Of a DNA stretch of 64,000 nt, positions 45,241 through 54,071 are shown piece by piece (the first letter of the stretch is position 1; the number at the start of each line of letters is the position of its first letter). The translations under genes were made by a program, and so were the position numbers. The notes beneath the pieces are model-generated. The model saw nothing but the letters and a program-made list of their open reading frames with translations. It searched no databases and was not told the DNA's origin. The DNA is taken from assembly GCF_016743775.1 (NCBI RefSeq), contig NZ_JAEQMY010000013.1, positions 1 through 64,000 on the forward strand. Reading direction: 5' to 3'. Source of the DNA: Microvirga aerilata (GTDB lineage Bacteria; Pseudomonadota; Alphaproteobacteria; Rhizobiales; Beijerinckiaceae).

Positions 45241-45846
45241 GTGTTCGATTGGATCCTCACCCTCATCGATAAGGCGGGCTATGCCGGCATTGCTCTTCTC
45301 ATGCTGCTGGAGAACCTTTTCCCGCCGATCCCGTCGGAGCTCATCATGCCGCTGGCGGGCTTCTCGGCGGCGAAGGGTTCGCTGAACATCGCAGGGGTGA
45401 TCGTTGCCGGAACCGTAGGTTCGCTGGCGGGTGCGTATTTCTGGTTCCTGATCGGCCGATGGATCGGGCCCAAGCGCCTGAAGCGCTTCGCCGCCAGGCA
45501 TGGGCGCTGGCTCACCCTTCACCCGGAGGAGATCGACCAGGCCCGCGCCTTCTTCGAACGGCATCAGGCGGTGGCCTTGTTCCTGGGGCGTCTCGTGCCG
45601 ACGATCCGAACCCTGATCTCGGTGCCGGCCGGCGTGAACTGCATTCCGACGCCCACCTTCATGTTGTGGAGCTCGCTTGGGACCAGCCTTTGGACGGCCT
45701 TGCTCGCCGGCGCCGGCTACTTGCTCCAGGGCCAGTACGAACGGGTCTCCGAATGGCTCAACCCCGTCTCCAACGTCGTCGTCGCGATCCTGGCCATATG
45801 GTACGTGTACAGGGTGGTCAGCTTCACGGCGCCAGAGCGGACCTGA
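45241..45846 (+). CDS. DedA family membrane protein
   Basis: A 201-residue polytopic protein starting at a GTG (VFDWILTLI). DedA hallmarks are ENLFPPIPSELIMPLAG, a GxxxG-rich segment GSLAGAYFWFLIGRWIG, and GRLVPTIRTLISVPAG with the functionally important arginine. DedA proteins are proton-dependent membrane proteins; several act as undecaprenyl-phosphate or phospholipid flippases. It fits the lipid-remodelling neighbourhood. Confidence 0.93.
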   Translation: MFDWILTLIDKAGYAGIALLMLLENLFPPIPSELIMPLAGFSAAKGSLNIAGVIVAGTVGSLAGAYFWFLIGRWIGPKRLKRFAARHGRWLTLHPEEIDQARAFFERHQAVALFLGRLVPTIRTLISVPAGVNCIPTPTFMLWSSLGTSLWTALLAGAGYLLQGQYERVSEWLNPVSNVVVAILAIWYVYRVVSFTAPERT

Positions 45847-46093
45847 CGTGATCAGTTTCGCCATGGGCACGAGAGGAGCGGAGCCGCTGCCCAAAAATCA
45901 GCCGCTGCCGCCCGAACTCCAGGCGAACAATTGCGGCAGATTCATCCCGCAACCGTTGCCAATCGGGAGATCTGACTAATAACTTAGGCAGTTCGTATCC
46001 GGTAAGTGCGCAACATTGTGGTCGGCTGTGGTGAGAGCCGCCTGCATTCGCGCAAATCGGATCGGGGCACGAGGTGAGAAGCGAAGGGCGACC

Positions 46094-46462
46094 ATGGACA
46101 AGCAGCTTGAAGAAAAGATCCGGGAGCGGGCGTATGAACTCTGGATGCGGCATGGGAGCCTTCCGGGCCGCGCCGACGAATATTGGTACCAGGCCGAGCA
46201 GGAGATCCTCGGCGATGCCGGCACGGTCGAAGGGGCTCAGGAACACAGCGGGCCTTTGCCCATCATGGATCCTGCTCCGCTGGGCATGACGAGCATGACG
46301 GCCGACGAGATTCTTTCAAGTCCAGCAGCTCCAGCCCCCAAGACGCGCAAGAAGCGCAGCCCCGCTGCGGCTCCGGCCGAGATCGCGGATGCTCCAGCTC
46401 CAGCTTCGGCTCCTGCTCCTGCTGAAGCGCCCAAGCGCAAGCGGACGACCCGCGTGACCTGA
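46094..46462 (+). CDS. DUF2934 protein with Ala/Pro/Lys-rich tail
   Basis: A 122-residue protein from the ATG at 46094 (GAAGGG upstream). Residues 1-45 carry the DUF2934 signature (IRERAYELWMRHGSLPGRADEYWYQAE). The C-terminal half (about 80-122) is low-complexity Ala/Pro/Ser with Lys-Arg clusters (RKKRS, KRKRTT), as seen in many alphaproteobacterial DUF2934 proteins. Function is unknown. It is often found next to glycogen and trehalose genes, as here upstream of glgC. Confidence 0.85.
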   Translation: MDKQLEEKIRERAYELWMRHGSLPGRADEYWYQAEQEILGDAGTVEGAQEHSGPLPIMDPAPLGMTSMTADEILSSPAAPAPKTRKKRSPAAAPAEIADAPAPASAPAPAEAPKRKRTTRVT

Positions 46463-46472
46463 TGGGCCGGTG

Positions 46473-46506
46473 GAAGCCTTCGATCCACTGACGGGTCGAA
46501 GGCTTC
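46473..46506 (+). terminator. hairpin after the DUF2934 gene
   Basis: Perfect 11-bp arms GAAGCCTTCGA (46473-46483) and TCGAAGGCTTC (46496-46506) with a 12-base loop, 10 bp after the stop codon. There is no T-tract, so termination may be partial. Confidence 0.5.
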
Positions 46507-46534
46507 GGGGCGAAAAACTCCGCTGAAGTCGAAC

Positions 46535-46559
46535 GGAACCAAGAGAACTTGCGGCCGAT
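46535..46559 (+). promoter_or_regulatory. imperfect EcfG-type motif ahead of glgC
   Basis: GGAAC (46535-46539), 16 bases, CGAT (46556-46559). The -35 is exact and the -10 has one mismatch to CGTT. It lies about 53 bp before the glgC start. Weak alone, but the treZ and glgA-2 genes of the same module have exact motifs. Confidence 0.3.
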
Positions 46560-46612
46560 TTCAGCGTCTACATAACGGGGCAGCTCATTGCCCTTGATGT
46601 GAGGACCCCGTC

Positions 46613-47896
46613 TTGCCCAACTCCAGCGTCTCCCACGCACCCCTTGCCCGTCATGCCATGGCCTACATCCTCGCTGGAGGTCGCGGCAGCCGATTGATGG
46701 AGCTGACCGATATCCGCGCGAAGCCAGCCGTGTATTTCGGCGGCAACACCAGGATCATCGACTTCGCCCTGTCGAATGCGCTGAATTCCGGCATCCGGCG
46801 CATCGGCGTGGCAACCCAATACAAGGCGCATAGCCTCATTCGCCACCTGCAGCGCGGTTGGAACTTCTTTCGGGCGGAGCGAAACGAGACGTTCGACATC
46901 CTGCCCGCCAGCCAGCGCGTTTCGGAGACCATGTGGTACGAAGGAACGGCCGACGCGGTGTATCAGAACATCGATATCATCGCGAGCAACGCGCCCGAGT
47001 ACATCATCATCCTGGCCGGCGACCATGTGTACAAGATGGACTACGAGATCATGCTGCGGGAGCATGTGGACAGCGGCGCGGACGTCACCGTCGGCTGCCT
47101 CGAGGTGCCGCGCATGGAGGCAACCGGCTTCGGCGTGATGGGCGTGGACGAGACCGACCGCATCGTCTCGTTCCTGGAAAAGCCCGCCGATCCTCCGGGC
47201 ATTCCCGGCACCCCCGACATGGCGCTCGCCAGCATGGGCATCTACGCCTTCAACACGAAATTTCTCTTCGAGCAGCTGCGGCGCGATGCGGAAACGCCGG
47301 GCTCCAACCGGGACTTCGGCAAGGACATCATCCCTTATCTGGTGCAGCACGGAAAAGCGGTTGCGCACCGGTTTACGAATTCCTGCGTCAAGTCGGGCGC
47401 CGAGGCCGGCGGCAGCGAGGCGGAAGCCTATTGGCGCGATGTCGGCACCGTCGACGCGTACTGGGAGGCCAATATCGACCTCACCGCGATCGTTCCGTCC
47501 CTGGACCTCTACGACCGCGACTGGCCGATTTCCACGTTCTCGGAAACATGGCCGCCGGCGAAATTCGTTCACAACGAGGAAGGCCGTCGGGGACACGCCA
47601 TCAACTCGCTCGTCTCCAGCGGTTGCATCGTCTCTGGAGCCTCCTTGTGCAAGTCGCTGGTCTTCACGGGCGTGCATCTCCATTCCTATGCGGACGTGGA
47701 TGGCGCCGTCATTCTTCCCTATGTGGATATCGGCCGAGGGGCCCGGCTGAAGAACGTGGTGATCGATCGCGGCGTGCGCATTCCCGAGGGCCTGGTGGTC
47801 GGGGAGGATCCTGAGCTGGATGCCCAACGCTTCCGGCGCACCGACAGGGGGATCTGCCTCATCACGAAGCCCATGATCGACAGGTTGGTGGGATGA
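46613..47896 (+). CDS. glgC: glucose-1-phosphate adenylyltransferase
   Basis: A 427-residue ADP-glucose pyrophosphorylase. It starts at a TTG (GAGGA upstream); an ATG a little downstream (MAYILAGG) would remove the N-terminal tail. The nucleotide-binding loop [11 protein letters not shown], the RAKPAV segment, and the catalytic [10 protein letters not shown] are present. A C-terminal left-handed beta-helix follows ([23 protein letters not shown]). It makes ADP-glucose for GlgA. It overlaps glgA by 4 bp (ATGA). Confidence 0.95.
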   Translation: MPNSSVSHAPLARHAMAYILAGGRGSRLMELTDIRAKPAVYFGGNTRIIDFALSNALNSGIRRIGVATQYKAHSLIRHLQRGWNFFRAERNETFDILPASQRVSETMWYEGTADAVYQNIDIIASNAPEYIIILAGDHVYKMDYEIMLREHVDSGADVTVGCLEVPRMEATGFGVMGVDETDRIVSFLEKPADPPGIPGTPDMALASMGIYAFNTKFLFEQLRRDAETPGSNRDFGKDIIPYLVQHGKAVAHRFTNSCVKSGAEAGGSEAEAYWRDVGTVDAYWEANIDLTAIVPSLDLYDRDWPISTFSETWPPAKFVHNEEGRRGHAINSLVSSGCIVSGASLCKSLVFTGVHLHSYADVDGAVILPYVDIGRGARLKNVVIDRGVRIPEGLVVGEDPELDAQRFRRTDRGICLITKPMIDRLVG

Positions 47897-49344
47897 AGCC
47901 CCTGAACGTTCTGTCGGTCGCGTCGGAGATCTATCCCATCATCAAAACAGGCGGCCTCGCCGACGTCGTCGGCGCTCTGCCCACCGCGCTTGCGCAGGAG
48001 GGCGTCAAGGTCGTCACGCTGGTCCCGGGCTATCCGGCGGTAACGAAGGCCCTCGCGCGCCCGGAGGTCGTTCACCAGTATCCCGGCTTCTTCGGCGGGC
48101 CGGCGCGCCTGTTGTCCGGTCGGGCGGGGGCGCTCGATCTCTTCGTCATCGACGCTCCCCATCTCTTCGAGCGTCAGGGCTCGCCCTATCTGGCCTCCAA
48201 TGGCCGGGACTGGCCGGACAATGCCCGGCGCTTCGCGGCCCTCGGGCGGGCTGCTGCCGATATCGGGCAGGGGCTGGCCCCGGGTTTCGTGCCGGATGTG
48301 ATTCATGCGCACGACTGGCAGGCCGGCCTTGCTCCGGTCTATTTGAGCCTTGCCGACGGTCCCCGGCCGCGCACCGTCATGACGATCCACAACATCGCCT
48401 TCCAGGGCATCTTCCCGGCCGACCTGCTGTTCGAGCTCGGGCTGCCGACCAGCGTCTTCACGGTGGACGGGGTGGAGTATTACGGGCAGATCGGCTTTCT
48501 CAAAGCCGGCCTCCAGCTTGCGGACCGCATCACGACCGTCTCGCCCACGTATGCGAAGGAGATCCAGACGCCGGAGGGCGGGATGGGGCTCGACGGTCTC
48601 CTGCGCGCGCGCTCCGGCATCGTTTCCGGCATCCTCAACGGCATCGACGACGCGGTGTGGGATCCCGCAACGGATCCCCACCTCGCCAAGCCCTTCGGGC
48701 GCGAGAACCTGCAGGCCAGGGCGGTCAACAAGGCGGCTCTCCAGGAGCGCCTGGGATTGCGGCCCGACCCGGACGCCATCGTGTTCGGGGTCGTCAGCCG
48801 GCTGTCGGAGCAGAAGGGCCTCGACCTCGTTCTCGCCGGCCTGCCGCGCCTCCTTGCCGGCCGGGCGCAGCTCGCCCTGCTCGGAGCAGGGGATCCGACG
48901 CTGGAAGGAAGCTTCCAGGCCGCGCGGGTGGTCTATCCGGGGCAGGTCGGCTGCTTCTTCGGTTACGACGAGGCTCTCGCCCATCAGATCCAGGGCGGCA
49001 GCGATGCGCTCCTCGTGCCGTCGCGCTTCGAGCCCTGCGGCCTGACGCAGCTCTGCGCCATGCGCTATGGGAGCGTTCCGGTCGTGTCACGGGTGGGCGG
49101 ACTGGCCGATACGGTGATCGACGCCAACGAGATCGCCATCGCCACCGGCGCGGCAACCGGCCTTCAGTTCGGGCCCGTCAATCTCACCGGCGCCATCGAC
49201 GCCTTCGAGCGCGCCAAGACCTTGTGGCAGGACAAGGACGCCTGGCAGCGCCTGCAGCTCAACGGCATGGCGGCGGATTTGGGCTGGAGCCGGCCGGCGC
49301 GGCAATACGCGAACCTTTATCGCTCCAGCCTTCAAACCGTATGA
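47893..49344 (+). CDS. glgA: glycogen synthase, copy 1
   Basis: A 483-residue GT5 enzyme that extends alpha-1,4-glucan from ADP-glucose. The N-terminal ADP-glucose loop is [13 protein letters not shown]. The C-terminal catalytic motif is [10 protein letters not shown], and RVGGLADTV is also present. It is translationally coupled to glgC and converges with glgX; a shared hairpin lies between them. Length is usual for bacterial GlgA. Confidence 0.95.
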   Translation: MKPLNVLSVASEIYPIIKTGGLADVVGALPTALAQEGVKVVTLVPGYPAVTKALARPEVVHQYPGFFGGPARLLSGRAGALDLFVIDAPHLFERQGSPYLASNGRDWPDNARRFAALGRAAADIGQGLAPGFVPDVIHAHDWQAGLAPVYLSLADGPRPRTVMTIHNIAFQGIFPADLLFELGLPTSVFTVDGVEYYGQIGFLKAGLQLADRITTVSPTYAKEIQTPEGGMGLDGLLRARSGIVSGILNGIDDAVWDPATDPHLAKPFGRENLQARAVNKAALQERLGLRPDPDAIVFGVVSRLSEQKGLDLVLAGLPRLLAGRAQLALLGAGDPTLEGSFQAARVVYPGQVGCFFGYDEALAHQIQGGSDALLVPSRFEPCGLTQLCAMRYGSVPVVSRVGGLADTVIDANEIAIATGAATGLQFGPVNLTGAIDAFERAKTLWQDKDAWQRLQLNGMAADLGWSRPARQYANLYRSSLQTV

Positions 49345-49351
49345 CCGGCGG

Positions 49352-49373
49352 GAAGCGCCCGATCAGGCGCTTC
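49352..49373. terminator. bidirectional hairpin between glgA and glgX
   Basis: GAAGCGCC (49352-49359) pairs with GGCGCTTC (49366-49373), followed on the plus strand by TCCTCTTTTCC. The right arm overlaps the last codons of the convergent glgX. Confidence 0.55.
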
Positions 49374-51570
49374 TCCTCTTTTCCGGCCTCTGCTGCTTCA
49401 CGGGCTTGAGCTGGAACAGCAGCAGGGAATGGGCCGTCACGGTGTATTCCTTGCCGAACCGGAACTCCGTCGGCGCTTCCAGATCCGGCTGATTGGTATC
49501 GATGTGGCACATCCATGCCTCGCCGCCGATCACCTCCGGCAACGTGCATTTCACCACGTCATGGTGGGCGTTCAGGATGAGGAGCAGGGTCACGTCCGTG
49601 CCGCGCCGGCGTATGCCGGTCGGCTGCGCACGTCCGTCCAGAAGAACGCTCATGCAGCGGGCGTTCGGATCCTCCCAGTGCTCCGGGGTCATCTCGTCCC
49701 CGGAGGGCGTGAGCCAGGTCACGTCCTTGACGTCGAGCTCCTCGTTGTAGACTCCGCTGAGGAAACGTCCGCGCCGCAGGATGGGCAGGTTCTGGCGCAG
49801 CTGGATGAGCTTGCGCGTGAACTCGAGAAGCTCGAGGCCGTCCTCGTCGATGTCCTCCCAGTTGATCCAGGAGATCTCGTTGTCCTGGGCATAGGCATTG
49901 TTGTTGCCCTGCTGCGTGCGCGCGAACTCGTCGCCTGCGAGCAGCATGGGCGTGCCTTGCGAGAACAGCAGCGTCGCGAGCATGTTGCGGATCTGGCGCA
50001 GGCGCAGGGAGCGGATGTCCGGATCGTCGGTCGGACCTTCGACGCCATGGTTCCAGGACAGGTTGTCGTTGTGCCCGTCCTTGTTGTCCTCGCCGTTCGC
50101 CTCGTTGTGCTTGTCGTTGTAGGAGACGAGATCGTTGAGCGTGAAGCCGTCATGGGCGGTGACGAAGTTCACCGAGGCCCATGGCCTGCGCCCGCGCTTG
50201 TTGAAGATGTCGGCCGAGGCGGTGATGCGGGAGGCCAGCTCCGGCAGCTTGCCGTCCTCGCCCTTCCAGTAGGCGCGCACGGTGTCGCGGTAGCGGTCGT
50301 TCCACTCCGCCCATCCGGGCGAGAAGCGTCCGACCTGGTACCCGCCCGGGCCGCAGTCCCAAGGCTCCGCGATGAGCTTGACCTGGCTCAGCATCGGGTC
50401 CTGGCGGCAGGCATCCAGGAAGCGCCCATCCTCCTCGAACCCGTGCGGCTCGCGGCCCAGGATGGTGGCAAGATCGAACCGGAAGCCGTCCACATGTACT
50501 TCCTGCGCCCAGTAGCGCAAGCTGTCGGTGACCATCTGCAGCACGCGCGAATGGCTCAAGTTGACCGTGTTTCCGGTGCCGGTGTCGTTGATGTAGTAGC
50601 GCCGGTCCGGCGCGAGACGATAATAGGACGCGTTGTCGATGCCCTTGAAGGACAGCGTCGGTCCGAGCTCGTTGCCCTCTGCCGTGTGGTTGTAGACCAC
50701 ATCCAGGATGACCTCGATTCCCGCATCGTGAAGATGGCTTACCATCTCCTTCACTTCGTTCACGAAGGGCGTTGCGAGATAGCGCTGCTGGGGCGCGAAG
50801 AAGCTGATGCTGTTGTAGCCCCAGTAGTTCCGCAGGCCCTTGTCGATCAGATAGCTGTCGTCCACGAAAGCATGGATCGGCAGCAGCTCGACGGCCGTGA
50901 CGCCGAGATTCTTGATGTAGTCGATCACCTCATGCTGCATGAGGCCCGAGAAGGTGCCGCGCAACTCCTTCGGCACCGCCGGGTGCTTCATGGTGAAGCC
51001 GCGCAGGTGGGTCTCGTAGATCACCGAGCGCTCCCACGGCACCTGTGGCCGGCGGTGGCGCGCCCAGGTGAAGGCGGATTCGACAACACGGCATTTGGGG
51101 ATGAAGCGCGCGCTGTCCCGCTTGTCGAACGACAGGTCCGCATCGGGCGAACCGATCGTGTAGCCGAACAGCGCCGGATTCCATGTCAGCTCGCCGATGA
51201 GCTGCTTGGCGTAAGGATCGAGCAGAAGCTTGTTGGGATTGAACCGGTGCCCGGCCGTGGGCTCGTAAGGGCCGTAGACGCGATAGCCGTAGGTCGTGCC
51301 GGGGCGAGCATCCGGAAGGTATCCGTGCCAGACCTCGTCGGTGTATTCGGGCAGCTCGATGCGCTCCAGCTCCTGCTTGCCGTCGATGTCGAACAGGCAC
51401 AGCTCGACCTTCGTGGCATTGGCGGAGAAAAGGGCGAAGTTGACGCCTAGCCCATCCCAGGTTGCTCCGAGGGGATAGGGCATTCCTTCCCGCACACGCG
51501 ACCGGCGCATGATTTGCGGAGCGACGATTTCAGCAGCTGGAATTTGACGGGTATCGACTTTGTCGTTCAT
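49363..51570 (-). CDS. glgX: glycogen debranching enzyme
   Basis: A 735-residue GH13 isoamylase-type enzyme. The N-terminal CBM48-like domain (about 28-150) precedes the catalytic barrel with GFRFDLATILGRE (nucleophile Asp), LIAEPWDCGPGGYQVG (acid/base Glu) and VTAHDGFTLNDLVSYNDKHN (third acid). It removes alpha-1,6 branches, feeding linear maltodextrins to TreY/TreZ. It follows glgB on the minus strand with an 81-bp gap. Confidence 0.94.
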   Translation of the reverse strand: MNDKVDTRQIPAAEIVAPQIMRRSRVREGMPYPLGATWDGLGVNFALFSANATKVELCLFDIDGKQELERIELPEYTDEVWHGYLPDARPGTTYGYRVYGPYEPTAGHRFNPNKLLLDPYAKQLIGELTWNPALFGYTIGSPDADLSFDKRDSARFIPKCRVVESAFTWARHRRPQVPWERSVIYETHLRGFTMKHPAVPKELRGTFSGLMQHEVIDYIKNLGVTAVELLPIHAFVDDSYLIDKGLRNYWGYNSISFFAPQQRYLATPFVNEVKEMVSHLHDAGIEVILDVVYNHTAEGNELGPTLSFKGIDNASYYRLAPDRRYYINDTGTGNTVNLSHSRVLQMVTDSLRYWAQEVHVDGFRFDLATILGREPHGFEEDGRFLDACRQDPMLSQVKLIAEPWDCGPGGYQVGRFSPGWAEWNDRYRDTVRAYWKGEDGKLPELASRITASADIFNKRGRRPWASVNFVTAHDGFTLNDLVSYNDKHNEANGEDNKDGHNDNLSWNHGVEGPTDDPDIRSLRLRQIRNMLATLLFSQGTPMLLAGDEFARTQQGNNNAYAQDNEISWINWEDIDEDGLELLEFTRKLIQLRQNLPILRRGRFLSGVYNEELDVKDVTWLTPSGDEMTPEHWEDPNARCMSVLLDGRAQPTGIRRRGTDVTLLLILNAHHDVVKCTLPEVIGGEAWMCHIDTNQPDLEAPTEFRFGKEYTVTAHSLLLFQLKPVKQQRPEKRRSA

Positions 51571-51614
51571 CGCGGATCTCGGGAAGGAAACGGTGGAGGA
51601 GCCTTGACTCCACC

Positions 51615-51639
51615 AACGCGCAACTTGTCAGGAAGTCCC
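51615..51639 (-). promoter_or_regulatory. possible EcfG-type motif ahead of glgX
   Basis: On the minus strand GGGAC (51639-51635), 16 bases, CGTT (51618-51615), one base off the -35 consensus. It lies in the glgB-glgX gap, 45 bp before glgX. An inverted repeat (GGTGGAG/CTCCACC) lies in the same gap. Confidence 0.3.
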
Positions 51640-51651
51640 TCGCAAGCGGTA

Positions 51652-53916
51652 CTATATGTTAGTCTCAGACGCGTCCTGTTCCAGAACGAGAATAAGCGTT
51701 GCGAGCGGCGGGATCGTGAGCGTGAGAGAACACGGGCGGCCATGGCTTGCCGTCCTGTCGGCCGTCACGCCGCCCATGTTGCCCATATTGCTGCCTGCAT
51801 ACTGGGCCGCGTCCGTATTGACCGCTTCCCGGTAGAAGCCCGGCAACGGGACGCCGATGCGGTATCCCTCGCGAGGCACCGGCGTGAAGTTGGACACAAC
51901 GATCGCAACAGAGTTCTCGGCATCGCCGCGCCGCATCCATGCGATGACGCTGTTGTCGCGATCGTCGGACACGATCCACTCGAAACCCTTCGCGTCGCAG
52001 TCTCGCTCGTGCAGGGCGGGGATGGAGCTGTAGGCGTGGTTGAGATCGCCGATGAGCGTCTGGACGCCCTTGTAGTAAGGATCCTCCAGGAGGTGCCAGT
52101 CGAGGCTTCCGTCATGGTTCCATTCGCGCTCCTGCGCGATCTCGCAGCCCATGAACAGAAGCTTCTTGCCGGGATGGCCCCACATGAAGCCGTAATAGGC
52201 GCGCAGATTGGCAAAGCGCTGCCACTGATCACCGGGCATCTTGCCGATGAGCGAACCCTTGCCGTGCACGACCTCGTCATGGCTCAGGGGCAGGATGAAG
52301 TTTTCCGAAAAGGCGTAGAGCAGACCGAAGGTCAGGTCGTGGTGATGATGGCGCCGGAAGACCGGGTCCTTGCTGATGTAGCGCAAGGTGTCGTGCATCC
52401 AGCCCATGTTCCACTTGAAGCCGAAGCCCAATCCGCCCGTATAGGTCGGCTGGGAGACGCCCGGCCACGCGGTCGACTCCTCCGCGATGGTGACGGCCCC
52501 CGGCGAGGTCGCATAGGCGACCTCGTTCATCTTGCGCAGGAAGTCGATGGCGCCGAGATTCTCGTTGCCGCCGTAGCGGTTGGGAATCCACTCCCCAGCT
52601 TTCCGCGAGTAGTCGAGGTAGAGCATGGAGGCGACCGCATCGACCCGCAGCCCGTCGAGATGGTAGCGCTCCAGCCAGAAGCGGGCATTCGCCACGAGGA
52701 AGCTCGCCACCTCCTTGCGCTCGTAATTGTAGATGTAGGTGCCCCAGTCCTGGTGGAAGCCCAGGCGCGGGTCGGCATGCTCGTAAAGATGCGTGCCGTC
52801 GAAGAACGACAACCCGTGCGGGTCGTTCGGAAAATGCGCCGGCACCCAATCGAGGATGATGCCGATCCCGGCGGCATGGGCCGCCTCCACGAAGGCCGCG
52901 AAATCCTCCGGCGTGCCGAAGCGGCTCGTGGGCGCATAAAGAGAGATGGGCTGATAGCCCCAGGATCCGTCGAACGGGAATTCGGTGATCGGCAGGAGCT
53001 CGATATGCGTGAAGCCGAGATTCTTCACGTAGGGAATGAGCCTAACGGCGAGTTCGCGGTAGGTGAGATAGCGGTTGCCTTCCTCCGGCACGCGCGCCCA
53101 TGAACCGAGATGGCACTCGTAGATCGACATGGGCGCCTTGCGGTGGTTCTGCGCCGCCCGCGCCTCCATCCAGGCGCTATCCTGCCATTCGAAGTCAGGT
53201 GTCCCTTTGAGAATGGAGGCGGTCGCAGGCGGATGCTCCGCCGCGAAGGCAATCGGGTCGGCCTTCAGCGCGAGCAGGTTGCCGTGAAGGCCGATCACCT
53301 CGAATTTGTAGCGTTGGTCCCGCGTTACGTCGGGGATGAACAGCTCCCAGATGCCGCCCTCGTGCCGCCGCCGCATGGGGTGGCGTCGCCCGTCCCATCC
53401 GTTGAAGTCTCCGACCACGCTGACCCGGCGGGCGTTGGGAGCCCAGACGGTGAACAGAAAGCCTTGAATGCCGCCCAGATCCAGATGATGGGCGCCGAGC
53501 TTCGTGTAGACCGCATCGCTCGTCGGCTCGCCGATATGCACGAGATCGTCGTCGGTGAGAAAAGTGCCGAAGCTGTAGGGGTCGTGCCGGATCTCCGTGG
53601 TGCCATTGCGCTCGACCCGAAGCCGGTAATCGGGCCGGCCGGGCGCGCTGAACGAGCCGACGAAGAAGCCGTCGGGAAGTCTCATGCTCATGGCGGCGAG
53701 AACCGTTTGCCCATCGCGGTCCAGCACCGCCGCCGCCTCGGCGTCCGGCAGGATCGCGCGAACCTCCCAGTTGCCCGGCGAGGTCTCGTGGGGGCCAAGG
53801 ACCGAGAAGGGATCGCCCGTGTTGACGATCTCCGCAACCGATCGCGGTTCAGCCGGGCGCGTGGATGCGCTCTGCGGTCCCTCGCGGTGCTCAGCCAATT
53901 TGACGTCCCCCTTCAT
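51652..53916 (-). CDS. glgB: 1,4-alpha-glucan branching enzyme
   Basis: A 754-residue GH13 enzyme. Two N-terminal beta domains, including CBM48 ([15 protein letters not shown]), lead to the barrel. Active-site motifs are [15 protein letters not shown] (nucleophile), [13 protein letters not shown] (acid/base) and [11 protein letters not shown]. It introduces alpha-1,6 branches during glycogen synthesis. It is downstream of the MalQ-TreY fusion gene on the same strand (155-bp gap with a strong hairpin) and upstream of glgX. Confidence 0.95.
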   Translation of the reverse strand: MKGDVKLAEHREGPQSASTRPAEPRSVAEIVNTGDPFSVLGPHETSPGNWEVRAILPDAEAAAVLDRDGQTVLAAMSMRLPDGFFVGSFSAPGRPDYRLRVERNGTTEIRHDPYSFGTFLTDDDLVHIGEPTSDAVYTKLGAHHLDLGGIQGFLFTVWAPNARRVSVVGDFNGWDGRRHPMRRRHEGGIWELFIPDVTRDQRYKFEVIGLHGNLLALKADPIAFAAEHPPATASILKGTPDFEWQDSAWMEARAAQNHRKAPMSIYECHLGSWARVPEEGNRYLTYRELAVRLIPYVKNLGFTHIELLPITEFPFDGSWGYQPISLYAPTSRFGTPEDFAAFVEAAHAAGIGIILDWVPAHFPNDPHGLSFFDGTHLYEHADPRLGFHQDWGTYIYNYERKEVASFLVANARFWLERYHLDGLRVDAVASMLYLDYSRKAGEWIPNRYGGNENLGAIDFLRKMNEVAYATSPGAVTIAEESTAWPGVSQPTYTGGLGFGFKWNMGWMHDTLRYISKDPVFRRHHHHDLTFGLLYAFSENFILPLSHDEVVHGKGSLIGKMPGDQWQRFANLRAYYGFMWGHPGKKLLFMGCEIAQEREWNHDGSLDWHLLEDPYYKGVQTLIGDLNHAYSSIPALHERDCDAKGFEWIVSDDRDNSVIAWMRRGDAENSVAIVVSNFTPVPREGYRIGVPLPGFYREAVNTDAAQYAGSNMGNMGGVTADRTASHGRPCSLTLTIPPLATLILVLEQDASETNI

Positions 53917-53936
53917 GCGATTTGTCCCATAGCCGC

Positions 53937-53959
53937 GCCCGGGGCGGCATCCCCCGGGC
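53937..53959. terminator. GC hairpin between malQ-treY and glgB
   Basis: GCCCGGGG (53937-53944) pairs with CCCCGGGC (53952-53959) around a 7-base loop. It lies in the 155-bp gap between the fusion gene and glgB. No T-tract, so it may be a leader structure of glgB as easily as a terminator. Confidence 0.4.
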
Positions 53960-54071
53960 AGGCGCTGCAGTCTCTTTCAGGAGTTCTTCATTATGGTGCA
54001 GGCGATGGCTCAGACCAGACGGAGAGATCCCGATCAGGAGGGATTCGGATCGCTTTGTTAATGCGGACCCC

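Noticed and set aside
49429..51450. 673-codon open frame on the plus strand opposite glgX
   Set aside because: It mirrors a GC-rich gene with all active-site motifs on the other strand; the translation is Val/Arg/Leu-biased and shows no recognisable domain. The same holds for long antisense frames opposite glgB, malQ-treY, dctM (4898-6487) and the PLD gene (43797-45272).
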